A stretch of DNA of 33,164 nt, taken from IMG/VR virus record IMGVR_UViG_3300032286_001248, positions 1 through 33,164 of that record. One strand, written 5' to 3'. The position numbers and the translations under genes were made by a program. Of this stretch, positions 19,568 to 32,433 are shown piece after piece (the first letter of the stretch is position 1; every line of letters starts with the position of its first letter). A model generated the notes under the pieces. That model had not been told where the DNA came from and did not search any database. It saw nothing but the letters and a program-made list of their open reading frames with translations. Source of the DNA: a virus.

Positions 19568-20980
19568 ATGCAAATATATAAATCAGAAATTATGGATGGA
19601 GTTTCAGAGCTTGTGCGAGGAGAAACCTCTATCGCATATTGCTCACAAGTTTCATTAACGCAAGAATTACCATCGTTATCAAGCGTAATTACTAAACTAC
19701 AAGCCTCAAGCAATCGTAATCAAATAGATTTACATTATATCAAGTCGGTTTTAGTCTCAACTGGTTGGAACAAGAATGATGATGTTTTCGCTCCCGAACA
19801 AACTTGGGCAGCAAGAAATACACCAGAGGACAAGCAGTTCAATTTCATGCATAACGAGAATGACATAATCGGCCATATTACTGGTAGTTATGTTATTGAT
19901 AGTAATGGCTCCAAATTAGAAGCAGACTCAAAAGAAGTTCCACAACAGTTTGATATAATAACCGAAGCTGTTTTATACAACAGTTGGTCTAATCCAGAAA
20001 ACAAAGAGAGAATGCAGAAGATAATATCAGAGATAGAAGAAGGCAAATGGTTTGTCTCAATGGAATGTCTATTCTCTGGTTTTGATTATGCGGTTGTAAA
20101 CCCAAATGGTGACAACAAAGTTATCGCCAGAAATGAAGACTCAGCATTTTTAACAAAACACTTAAGAGCTTATGGCGGTACTGGAGAATACGAAGGTTAT
20201 AAAATTGGTAGATCATTAAGAGATATTTCTTTTTCTGGCAAAGGTTTAGTATCTAAGCCAGCAAACCCAAGAAGTATAATTCTTGATTCTAGTAAAGCAT
20301 TCTCTACTAATGAACAGAACGATTTTAATGTCAAAGGAGATTTTCAAATGCAAGATAATAACGAAGAGAAACAGCTAGCTGAAGAAGTAACTCCTTCAGT
20401 AGATCAAGTTACAGTAACTCAAAGCGAAGCTGAAGCAGAATTATCAGCTAAGATTTCAGCTTTTGAATTAGCACTAGCTGAAAAAGATGAAGCAATAAAA
20501 ACTCTTGAAGCCGCAGTACTCAGTCTTCAAGAAAAATTGCTACTCAAAGAAACTCATCTTTCAGAAACTGTCGCCGCAATGGATGACATGAAGAAGAAAG
20601 AAAAGAATCGTATGCGAAAAGAAAAGCTAATGGCTTCTGGTTTTGAAGAAGCCGAAGCTGAAGAATCGCTTTCTCTTTATGATACTTTAGAAGATACAGC
20701 TTTTGACGCTATTGTAGCTATGTTCAAGAAGAAAGCTGCAAAGCCTAAGTCAAAGTTCACCGAAGATATTTCTAAGGATGAACCAAACGAAAGTACGAAT
20801 CCAAAAGCTGAAGTTGTTTCGGTAGAAGCCACCGTGGCCGAAGAAGCAACAGAAGAACTTTTTGATAATGTTTCATCAACAGAAGCCGCTCTCGTTGACG
20901 CTTCTAATGATAAAGACGAGTTAGCTGTCACAAGAGCTAGTGTAGCAGAGTGGCTCACTGAAAACGTTTTACGTAAGTGA
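19568..20980 (+). CDS. Capsid protease-like domain fused to scaffold
   Basis: 470 residues. The N-terminal part (about 55-240) has VSTGWNKNDDVFAPEQTWAA, FNFMHNENDIIGHITGSYVI (91-110, with H95 and H103) and WFVSMECLFSG, features I associate with prohead maturation or assembly proteins. The C-terminal 210 residues are acidic, Lys/Glu/Ala-rich and coiled coil (about 285-345), as in scaffold proteins that line the prohead and are then degraded. A strong ribosome site within the gene (AAAGGAGA at 20333-20340) allows separate production of the scaffold part. A ClpP-like protease is also encoded at 14767, so which one is catalytic is unclear. Confidence 0.65.
   Translation: MQIYKSEIMDGVSELVRGETSIAYCSQVSLTQELPSLSSVITKLQASSNRNQIDLHYIKSVLVSTGWNKNDDVFAPEQTWAARNTPEDKQFNFMHNENDIIGHITGSYVIDSNGSKLEADSKEVPQQFDIITEAVLYNSWSNPENKERMQKIISEIEEGKWFVSMECLFSGFDYAVVNPNGDNKVIARNEDSAFLTKHLRAYGGTGEYEGYKIGRSLRDISFSGKGLVSKPANPRSIILDSSKAFSTNEQNDFNVKGDFQMQDNNEEKQLAEEVTPSVDQVTVTQSEAEAELSAKISAFELALAEKDEAIKTLEAAVLSLQEKLLLKETHLSETVAAMDDMKKKEKNRMRKEKLMASGFEEAEAEESLSLYDTLEDTAFDAIVAMFKKKAAKPKSKFTEDISKDEPNESTNPKAEVVSVEATVAEEATEELFDNVSSTEAALVDASNDKDELAVTRASVAEWLTENVLRK
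20348..20980 (+). CDS. Nested in-frame scaffold protein
   Basis: An in-frame ATG (residue 261 of the long protein) lies eight bases after AAAGGAG. Translation from it gives 210 residues (MQDNNEEKQLAEEVTPSVDQ) that contain only the acidic coiled-coil scaffold part. This is the same arrangement as lambda C/Nu3, in which the scaffold is made in excess from a start within the protease gene. Expression is inferred from the ribosome site. Confidence 0.6.
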   Translation: MQDNNEEKQLAEEVTPSVDQVTVTQSEAEAELSAKISAFELALAEKDEAIKTLEAAVLSLQEKLLLKETHLSETVAAMDDMKKKEKNRMRKEKLMASGFEEAEAEESLSLYDTLEDTAFDAIVAMFKKKAAKPKSKFTEDISKDEPNESTNPKAEVVSVEATVAEEATEELFDNVSSTEAALVDASNDKDELAVTRASVAEWLTENVLRK

Positions 20981-21000
20981 ATTAAAATAGGAGAAAAACT

Positions 21001-21468
21001 ATGGCCCTAAAATCAGATAGATACGAACTTCAGACAGATATTAGTTTCTTCTACAATGCCGGTACTGCTACTCGCGGTGGCGTTGTTGTACATGGTACTG
21101 CCGGTTCTGGCGCTGCAATGGATCAAGGTGTTAACCTTGTTACATACGCTGCCGTCACAGCCGCAAGTCGCCCAGTAGGTATCCTACTTAACGACGTAGT
21201 AAATAAGGATCTAACCCGTACTCACCTTAATCAACATAAGGATGAAGTCCAGAAGGGTGGCAAAGTTACAGTACTCCGCAAGGGTTATGTTGTAACTAAT
21301 AGTCTCACAGGCACTCCCGTCGCTGGCGACGTTGCCTATGCTTGCCACGTTACAGCCGGTAACATTCGTCCCGATAGCCCCGGCAGTTCTGGTGTACTAG
21401 CGGTTGGTCGCTTCCTATCCAGTAAGGATGAGGACGGTTATGCCAAAGTAGAAGTTAACCTACCTTAA
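21001..21468 (+). CDS. Capsid decoration / head-stabilising protein
   Basis: 155 residues, with GGAGAAAAACT before the ATG. Beta-rich, with GGVVVHGTAGSG (about 27-38), VTVLRKGYVVTNSLTG (about 89-104) and AYACHVTAGNIRPD. A short beta-barrel protein between scaffold and major capsid genes fits a trimeric cementing protein such as lambda gpD or the gp-D-like families. Codon use is visibly GC-richer than its neighbours (as in the capsid gene), a sign of high expression. Exact family not recognised. Confidence 0.65.
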   Translation: MALKSDRYELQTDISFFYNAGTATRGGVVVHGTAGSGAAMDQGVNLVTYAAVTAASRPVGILLNDVVNKDLTRTHLNQHKDEVQKGGKVTVLRKGYVVTNSLTGTPVAGDVAYACHVTAGNIRPDSPGSSGVLAVGRFLSSKDEDGYAKVEVNLP

Positions 21469-21501
21469 TCTAAAGAAAGAAACTAATAAGGAGAATAAAA
21501 C

Positions 21502-22509
21502 ATGCCCATTAATAAAAGACCTAGTGATGAGTTCATCAGCCTTCTCCGTAAGTCTGGTGATGCCGATATCAATGTAGCTGCCTCTGCTCAACGTGAGTTT
21601 GCAAAGGCTCTAGAACTACCCCTTCGTAAGGGTGTTCTAGTTGGCAACATTCTTGGTAATATTTTCGAAACCATCAATGTTGAACCCGGTTCAACCACAG
21701 AATTCCCCCTCGACCTAGTTTCTCCCGGCCTTGAAGGTGAGCATGTTGCTTATACCAATCCCGGCCACGGTAGAATTCCAGAGCGTTCAGTCGAAGGTGA
21801 CTATGTGATGATCCCCACCTATAGTATCGCTTCTTCAGTTGACTATCTACTTCGCTATGCCCGCGAAGCACGATGGGATATTGTTGCTCGCGCTATGCAG
21901 GTGATGGAAGCTGGTTTCACAAAGAAGATGAACGATGACGGCTGGCACACAATTCTAGCTGCTGGCGTTGATCGTAACATCCTTGTTTATGATGCCGATG
22001 CTACCGCTGGCCTCTTTTCGAAGAGACTAGTTTCACTAATGCAAACAGTTATGCGCCGCAATAGTGGTGGTAACTCAGCATCAGTGGGTCGTGGTCGCCT
22101 AACTGATATCTACGTAAGCCCAGAAGCTTTAGAAGATATCCGCAATTGGGGTTTTGATCAAGTTGACGATCTAACTCGTCGTGAGATCTATAACGCTCCA
22201 GTTGATGGCGCTCCTATGACTAACGTGTTTGGTGTGCGTCTACATGATCTAGACGAACTAGGTGAAGGTCAGAACTATCAGTCTTTCTTCACAACCGATC
22301 TCGGTGGTGCAGTACAGGCTAGTGACGTTGAACTAGTTGTTGGTCTTGATCAGTCAATGACCGATAGTTTTGTAATGCCAGTTAAGGAGCAGCTACAGGT
22401 GTTTGAAGATCCTACTCTTCATCGTCAGCAGCGCGCCGGTTACTATGGCTTTGCAGAGCTTGGTTTTGGTGTTCTAGATAATCGTAGAGTCATTCTTGGC
22501 TCATTCTAA
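21502..22509 (+). CDS. Major capsid protein (HK97-type)
   Basis: 335 residues after AAGGAGAATAAAAC. Features fit the HK97 fold: an N-terminal helical arm (DEFISLLRKSGD), the E-loop and spine region (GLEGEHVAYTNPGHGRIPER), IASSVDYLLRYAREARWDIV, and an A-domain with IYVSPEALEDIRNWG. The end LEVFE-like stretch (KEQLQVFEDPTLHRQQRAGY) followed by YGFAELGFGVLDNRRVI is seen in capsid proteins of long-tailed phages. The gene has optimised codons and is followed by a terminator, as expected for the most abundant virion protein. Confidence 0.85.
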   Translation: MPINKRPSDEFISLLRKSGDADINVAASAQREFAKALELPLRKGVLVGNILGNIFETINVEPGSTTEFPLDLVSPGLEGEHVAYTNPGHGRIPERSVEGDYVMIPTYSIASSVDYLLRYAREARWDIVARAMQVMEAGFTKKMNDDGWHTILAAGVDRNILVYDADATAGLFSKRLVSLMQTVMRRNSGGNSASVGRGRLTDIYVSPEALEDIRNWGFDQVDDLTRREIYNAPVDGAPMTNVFGVRLHDLDELGEGQNYQSFFTTDLGGAVQASDVELVVGLDQSMTDSFVMPVKEQLQVFEDPTLHRQQRAGYYGFAELGFGVLDNRRVILGSF

Positions 22510-22544
22510 TCTAGCATTTAAACCAACGGTTTAGCTAACGAAAG

Positions 22545-22578
22545 AGCCACCTTCAATTACTTGGGGGTGGCTTATTTC
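22545..22578 (+). terminator. Intrinsic terminator after major capsid gene
   Basis: AGCCACC (22545-22551) pairs with GGTGGCT (22566-22572) across a 14-base loop, followed by TATTTC. The U-run is short, so efficiency is uncertain. Confidence 0.65.
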
Positions 22579-22600
22579 GTGTATATAACAGTAGACATTC

Positions 22601-22607
22601 TATAATA
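22601..22607 (+). promoter_or_regulatory. Candidate late promoter TATAATA
   Basis: TATAATA between the terminator and the next gene, 23 bases before its ATG, with no recognisable -35. It could restart transcription for the tail genes. Confidence 0.4.
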
Positions 22608-22630
22608 GGACTCTAAATTAGGAGAAAAAT

Positions 22631-23326
22631 ATGGCCGCATTATCGGATTATCTAGAGTCAGGTCTTTTAAGCCACATATTTAGGAACACGGCTTTTGTTA
22701 GACCTACTGAAATTGCTATCGCTTTAACTAGCGGTGTACCACTTGATTCAGATACTGGGTTCACAATCCCAGAAATTCCCTCTGGAGTTGCTAGGGGTAA
22801 TAATTTTGTAAGCACAAATTATAAGAGAGTAACCCTATTTAATCCAGCCACTAGTGGCGATGTAGTGTGGAATAATGTTGGTGTAAATGATCTCACTACA
22901 TATTCTGTTTATGGCACAAGTAGCTCTGGCGTAACAGTTGGATTATCTGGATATTTTTATCCACTATATCTAAACAGAGCAGCAGCTAATAGTGCAGACG
23001 GGGCTGGTACTTCACAGTCTTACAGATTCAAAGAATTTCCTAATGTTACTTTGTATGCCCCTGTAACCCTACAGCAAACCGGTGTAGCCATTGATCCCGG
23101 TTATACTTATTATGAAGGCAACGGTTTTATTAGAAATTCAACGCAGCTTATTTTTAATACAGCTTTCACAGATTGGGGTTGGGTTTCTGGGGTAGCAATC
23201 GTTGATACATCAAATCACGGTTCTGGTAATTTACTGATGTACGCTCAACTAGAAAATCCAAGATACGTATATACGGGCGATAATATCAAATTTGACAGTA
23301 ATTCACTAGAGATTAGCTTCAACTAA
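22631..23326 (+). CDS. Tail-associated structural protein (SDYLExxLLxHIFRxT)
   Basis: 231 residues after AGGAGAAAAAT. The N-terminus LSDYLESGLLSHIFRNTAFV followed by RPTEIAIALTSGVP is a pattern I recall from a family of phage tail fibre or baseplate-associated proteins that begin with a short helix and continue as a beta-sandwich. The remainder is beta-rich with GYFYPLYLNR and a final SNSLEISFN. It is the first gene after the capsid terminator, and leads the fibre genes. Precise role (tail, baseplate or fibre adaptor) not certain. Confidence 0.6.
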   Translation: MAALSDYLESGLLSHIFRNTAFVRPTEIAIALTSGVPLDSDTGFTIPEIPSGVARGNNFVSTNYKRVTLFNPATSGDVVWNNVGVNDLTTYSVYGTSSSGVTVGLSGYFYPLYLNRAAANSADGAGTSQSYRFKEFPNVTLYAPVTLQQTGVAIDPGYTYYEGNGFIRNSTQLIFNTAFTDWGWVSGVAIVDTSNHGSGNLLMYAQLENPRYVYTGDNIKFDSNSLEISFN

Positions 23327-23337
23327 GAAAGTTCAAA

Positions 23338-26300
23338 ATGATCTTAAACAAGAATAATCTTGTTGAGAATGTACTAAATGAACTATCTGATAATTCTACT
23401 GGCCAAATTTCTCCATATAGCATACGCCATAATTTATTAGATATAATAGACTCAGTACATTTATTAACAGGCGCTAGCAATCTTTCTGCGCTAAATTTTT
23501 CTACGCCAGAAACTAGAACAACAAAAGCTGGCAGCTTAACGCTTGAAAAATTAAATTTAGATGGCTATAGTACTGTTGATAATAGTGCGTTTGGATATAG
23601 CGCCCTAAAAGCCAATTATCAAGGCTCAAAAAATACAGCTATAGGTTCGTTCGCACTTAGTTGTAATCTTTTTGGTGAAGATAATGTAGCTCTCGGTTTC
23701 CATTCTCTAGCTGGAAATACGACAGGCTTTGCTAATGTTGGTTTAGGCGATTTCTCATTAAATAACAATAAAATTGGTAATTTTAATATCGCAATTGGTC
23801 ACGGCGCTGGTTACTATGTAACAAGAAATACTAATAACCAATTATTTATAGCATCACATCCAGTTGATGATGATTATATTTGTGCTAATCCACTAGGCTC
23901 TGGATTAAAACCACTAATCCGTGGTGATCTTGCCAATTTAAGATTAGCTATAGCAACCAACGATATTAATCCATTTGGCACATTACAAATCGCTGGTCAT
24001 ACAACACCATCCTCAGATAATCTATACGATCTCGGTCTTTCATCTTATAGGTTTAGGTATGCCAACTTATCTAGCGGAATAAAAATAGGAAGTAATTTTT
24101 CGTTAGACGCACTAAGCAGTGGCGTATCTTTAAGTGGAAATTTATATCCTAAGTATGACAAAACTTTTAGCCTTGGTGGCCCATCATCTACTTGGCTAGA
24201 AGGACATTTTGAAAATTTATATGTTAGCGGTATAGCTAGAATCAATGAGTATATTGCCATAAGAAGTTGCGAATATGCTAACAAAACTTTATACTTAGCA
24301 TCTAGCGGCGATATCGATGGTATTGATGGTGGTGGTCCTTTTGGGCTGCTAGATTACTTTACTCCAGAAAATCAAGCTGGTCATCCTTGTGGATACTTAA
24401 ATGATTCACAGCTACTTGGTGCTGGAATTATTATTAAATCTACTGGTGTAAATTATCAAAGAGATTACAAATTTACATATTCGCCACCAAATCCCCAAGA
24501 AGCATGTCAGCAATCAAGTAGTCCATACGCTCAGTCTTCTTGGAATAGTAATATTAGTTTACATTTAGACTCTGGAACTCATATAAAAACAGATCGCATT
24601 ATAGGATATAATGACTTTAACATCGTAACCCCCTCTAGTTGCTATGGTATTAATTTAAATAATGATGAGCATATCTATTTTTCACGAACAGATATTCTAT
24701 CACCAAACCCCGCCAAGTCAAATGGTCAATTAGCTGGCATAGGAAATGTAAATTTCTTAGCTAATTCTGGAGATTCTTCCTCCAATTATTTTATCAACGT
24801 CGCCGCCATAGAATCTGGCGTTACTGTTGGTCAAAGATTTTTAACTGGCACTAAAAAACGAATCAAAGATACTAATAATAACAACAAAGATAAATTAAAT
24901 GGATTTGAAATCAAATATATTGATGATTCAAATTTAACAATAATAGGATCATTAACAGATAGATTAGTCATTGGTTCATATAGCAACACATCCTATATGA
25001 AAAATTCATTAATACTAATGAAAGACAATGATAATGGAATGCTAGGATTAAATAATCTATCCCCTACCGCCGAAGATACATTGCCTAAAACAACATTTAA
25101 CATTAGATCTATTAGTGATGCTATTATTAGAGTCACTGCTGAAAATGTTGGTAATGTAGTTTCTTCTTTACAATTACTTGGAGTTAGTAATTGCTTGAAT
25201 GATGGGTGTGAACTTGAATACCATAGTGCTAGCGGATTTGCTGATCTAAGTATGTATAAAGATTCTGGCAAAGTTCCATTTATAAGAACCTACGAAAATA
25301 ATTCTATAGGTATATTTACTGGAAGTGGAATATCTAATAGCATGATCACGTTTGGTGACAGAGTGTACACAGACGCTGTTTTAAGTTTACATGCTACTTC
25401 TGGGACACCATCATCAACGGTTGATTATGGCAAACTATTCATTAAACCCAAAATAAGAACCTATCAATCTCAATCAACCTATTTACTTGATAGTAGTGGT
25501 AATATACACGACTTAGTAGTTAATAAGTATGATGTTTATGACGCTAGGGGCTTATATACAGATGTTAATGGTAATACTTTTGGTGGATACCTATGTCCAA
25601 GCGGTAGAGAAAATTTAGTATTTATAAATAACAATACAGCTATAGGATATAAATCATTATATGGCATAACAACTGGAGATCAAAATACTATACTTGGTTC
25701 TGTCGCAGCAAGTGGATTAACAACTGGATCTAAGAATATAGTTATTGGTTACAACGTTGCACCACGACTAACATCAACTAGTAATAATATTTTTATTGGT
25801 AACGATCAAGTAGCCAACGGTTTAACTGGTAATTATAACTTTGTTCTTGGTGCAAGTAGTGGAAATATTTTACTTCAAGGTAAATCTGGACCAACAAATT
25901 CTGACAAATATTTAGAAATGCCTAGCGGCGGTAAATTTACTATCAATAATATAGATAATTCAGAAGCTATATCATTTAAAAATAACACTATAGAAGTTGT
26001 TGATCGTGGCGGTAGTGCTTATCCAGATAATGTTTTGACTTTTAAATTCACTGGACAAAACTCAGCCAATTTACTAACATTGAGTCATAATGCCAATCCT
26101 ATGACCAACAACTTTACTTATAAAACTCCAAGTATTGCAAGGCCATTCGCTCAATTTGATGGTGATATTAAACTTCGTGGAGCTATTAGATTTAGCGATG
26201 GAACGTCGTTAGATTCCGCATCTTTCTTAAATAGAATTGATGTTATCGAGTCTGGATTGATTATCGATAGTGGTAGAATAACTTATTTAGAAAATTCGAC

Positions 26301-26538
26301 AATAGAGGGCTATGTTCCAAATGAAATTCGTGCCCCAGACAATATTACATCTCCAACATCCGGTATATTCATAGTAAAAGATAAAAATTGGAACAATATT
26401 GACACCGTTTATCTTTCTAATAGAGACACTTCATCATTTATACATTCTGGAGCTTATGTTGTTGCTGTTCGTGTAAATGGTCAATTTAGACCAGTTTGGG
26501 TTAGTGCTACTACTTGTGATTGTTGTCCAAGGTCTTAG
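23338..26538 (+). CDS. Long tail fibre with NTAIG-type repeats
   Basis: 1,066 residues. A helical N-terminus (LVENVLNELSDNSTGQISPY, likely attachment part) leads to repeats of the type NTAIGSFAL / NVALGFHSL / NVGLGDFSL / NIAIGHGAG (about 95-155) and again NTAIGYKSL / NTILGSVAA / NIVIGYNVA / NIFIGNDQV (about 765-830). These 14- to 20-residue N-x-x-x-G repeats form the trimeric beta-roll of YadA-like adhesins. A C-terminal part (IRFSDGTSLDSASFLNRIDV) is followed by a coiled segment and a final CDCCPRS. Probably a trimeric receptor-binding or connector fibre. Weak ribosome site (AAGAAAG). Confidence 0.78.
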   Translation: MILNKNNLVENVLNELSDNSTGQISPYSIRHNLLDIIDSVHLLTGASNLSALNFSTPETRTTKAGSLTLEKLNLDGYSTVDNSAFGYSALKANYQGSKNTAIGSFALSCNLFGEDNVALGFHSLAGNTTGFANVGLGDFSLNNNKIGNFNIAIGHGAGYYVTRNTNNQLFIASHPVDDDYICANPLGSGLKPLIRGDLANLRLAIATNDINPFGTLQIAGHTTPSSDNLYDLGLSSYRFRYANLSSGIKIGSNFSLDALSSGVSLSGNLYPKYDKTFSLGGPSSTWLEGHFENLYVSGIARINEYIAIRSCEYANKTLYLASSGDIDGIDGGGPFGLLDYFTPENQAGHPCGYLNDSQLLGAGIIIKSTGVNYQRDYKFTYSPPNPQEACQQSSSPYAQSSWNSNISLHLDSGTHIKTDRIIGYNDFNIVTPSSCYGINLNNDEHIYFSRTDILSPNPAKSNGQLAGIGNVNFLANSGDSSSNYFINVAAIESGVTVGQRFLTGTKKRIKDTNNNNKDKLNGFEIKYIDDSNLTIIGSLTDRLVIGSYSNTSYMKNSLILMKDNDNGMLGLNNLSPTAEDTLPKTTFNIRSISDAIIRVTAENVGNVVSSLQLLGVSNCLNDGCELEYHSASGFADLSMYKDSGKVPFIRTYENNSIGIFTGSGISNSMITFGDRVYTDAVLSLHATSGTPSSTVDYGKLFIKPKIRTYQSQSTYLLDSSGNIHDLVVNKYDVYDARGLYTDVNGNTFGGYLCPSGRENLVFINNNTAIGYKSLYGITTGDQNTILGSVAASGLTTGSKNIVIGYNVAPRLTSTSNNIFIGNDQVANGLTGNYNFVLGASSGNILLQGKSGPTNSDKYLEMPSGGKFTINNIDNSEAISFKNNTIEVVDRGGSAYPDNVLTFKFTGQNSANLLTLSHNANPMTNNFTYKTPSIARPFAQFDGDIKLRGAIRFSDGTSLDSASFLNRIDVIESGLIIDSGRITYLENSTIEGYVPNEIRAPDNITSPTSGIFIVKDKNWNNIDTVYLSNRDTSSFIHSGAYVVAVRVNGQFRPVWVSATTCDCCPRS

Positions 26539-26556
26539 TGGAAAAGGATTTATAAA

Positions 26557-27941
26557 ATGGGAAAACCAAATCCACTATGCAAACCGGTGGTTAATAAGCC
26601 GTGGCTTCTTTATACAACCACAACTACTTCTACAACTACTACGGCCAATCCGTATGGTGTAGATGAAGATTTTGATTCTATCTTTATTCCAGTTAGCGGA
26701 ATAAAATGTGTAGACACGCTTTTTACTACCACTACTACAACAACAACCACAGTTGATCCTAGCGCAACAACTACCACCACAACGGTTGATCCTAACGCAA
26801 CCACAACAACGACTACAACGACTGTACAACTAACAACTACAACCACTACTAGCACAACAACTACCACCACAACAACCACAACAACCACAACAACCACAAC
26901 AACCTCTACCACTACTACTACTAGTACTACTACTACTAGGACAACAACCCCAAAGCCACCAAACCCACCACACCCCGGCGATGATATTCACATTTTTTGG
27001 GATGGATATGGCACATTTAATGGCGCATATTATACAGGTGCTGTATTTTTAGACGACAATATACTAGTCTCTCCTCCTTTGGCTTTTCCAACACATTCTT
27101 ACGATCCATCTAGTAAATTCGATCATTATGCTATTGAATGGGTCGAAGTTCATCAAGATGGAAGTGTTCACGCCATTATTTCAAAAAGGGTGCAAGTTTG
27201 TAAATGGCCAGGATCAACCATTTCTACAGAATTGATATCTATTGGAAACCCCATAGGAGTTTCAGTTAAGAAAAATTGTTTTGGACTTACTCTAGCTCAA
27301 TGCGGATATTGTGTGCCTAGAGAAAATATGTGTGAATATCCAATGACTCCCATTAGAGACAATTTAGCAACACTCCAATCTTATGGAGGTCTACAATGGG
27401 AATTAATAAAATATATCAATGGAATATCTATTGGTGTTAATGGATTTACAGGAGAGGTTGGGCCGGGGCAAGGATTTTATAAAGGAAATAAATTTCGAAT
27501 TCTAACAATAAGTACAGCCAATATACTAGCTAATAGTTCTTTAGAAAGTGGAAACTACGACAGTGTGCTTAATTCTTTGGCTCAACAAGCTCAACGAATA
27601 AAAGATATGAGAGATAGTGGAGTTTTGGATTTAGCAGCGGTAATTGCAGAAAGAGAAGCTAATCTACCAGAAGCTGCCAACGGTGGTTCTGATGATCCTT
27701 GTTGTAATAATAATGATGGTGACTTTAGAAATAATTGTAGGTGTGAACCAGTTTTTTATGCTAGTTGTGCAGAAGCTTGTGGTCCAAATTGTGGAGAAGG
27801 AAATCCATATAGATTTGATGCAAACTGTAACCGTGTTAAAGGGTACGGATCCGTAGACGCTTGTGACCCTTTCGCTTGTTTTTCAGAAAATTATTTTTTT
27901 ATAACCGGTTTTATAGACCCAATAAAGTGTAAATGCGCTCT

Positions 27942-27945
<4 letters not shown>
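26557..27945 (+). CDS. Poly-Thr adhesin-like fibre protein, Cys-rich end
   Basis: 462 residues, AAAGGATTTATAAA before the ATG. Short Thr runs at 19-29 and a long Thr/Ser run at about 57-130, broken by VDPSA, VDPNA, RTTT and PKPPNPP, lead into a globular part (HIFWDGYGTFNGAYYTGAVF, about 148-380). The end (about 382-462) has many Cys (DPCCNNNDGD, CRCEPVFYASCAEACGPNCG, CKCAL) that could form disulfides or bind metal. The linker is encoded by mixed ACN codons rather than one repeated codon. Likely a side fibre or capsid-surface adhesin. The next gene overlaps its stop. Confidence 0.65.
26726..26952 (+). repeat. ACN codon tract encoding poly-Thr linker
   Basis: About 75 codons, mostly ACA/ACC/ACT with few ACG and some AGC/AGT/TCT serine codons. 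The third base varies without a simple period, so the amino acid, not the DNA, is repeated. Confidence 0.9.
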
Positions 27946-32429
<4,484 letters not shown>

Positions 32430-32433
32430 ATAT

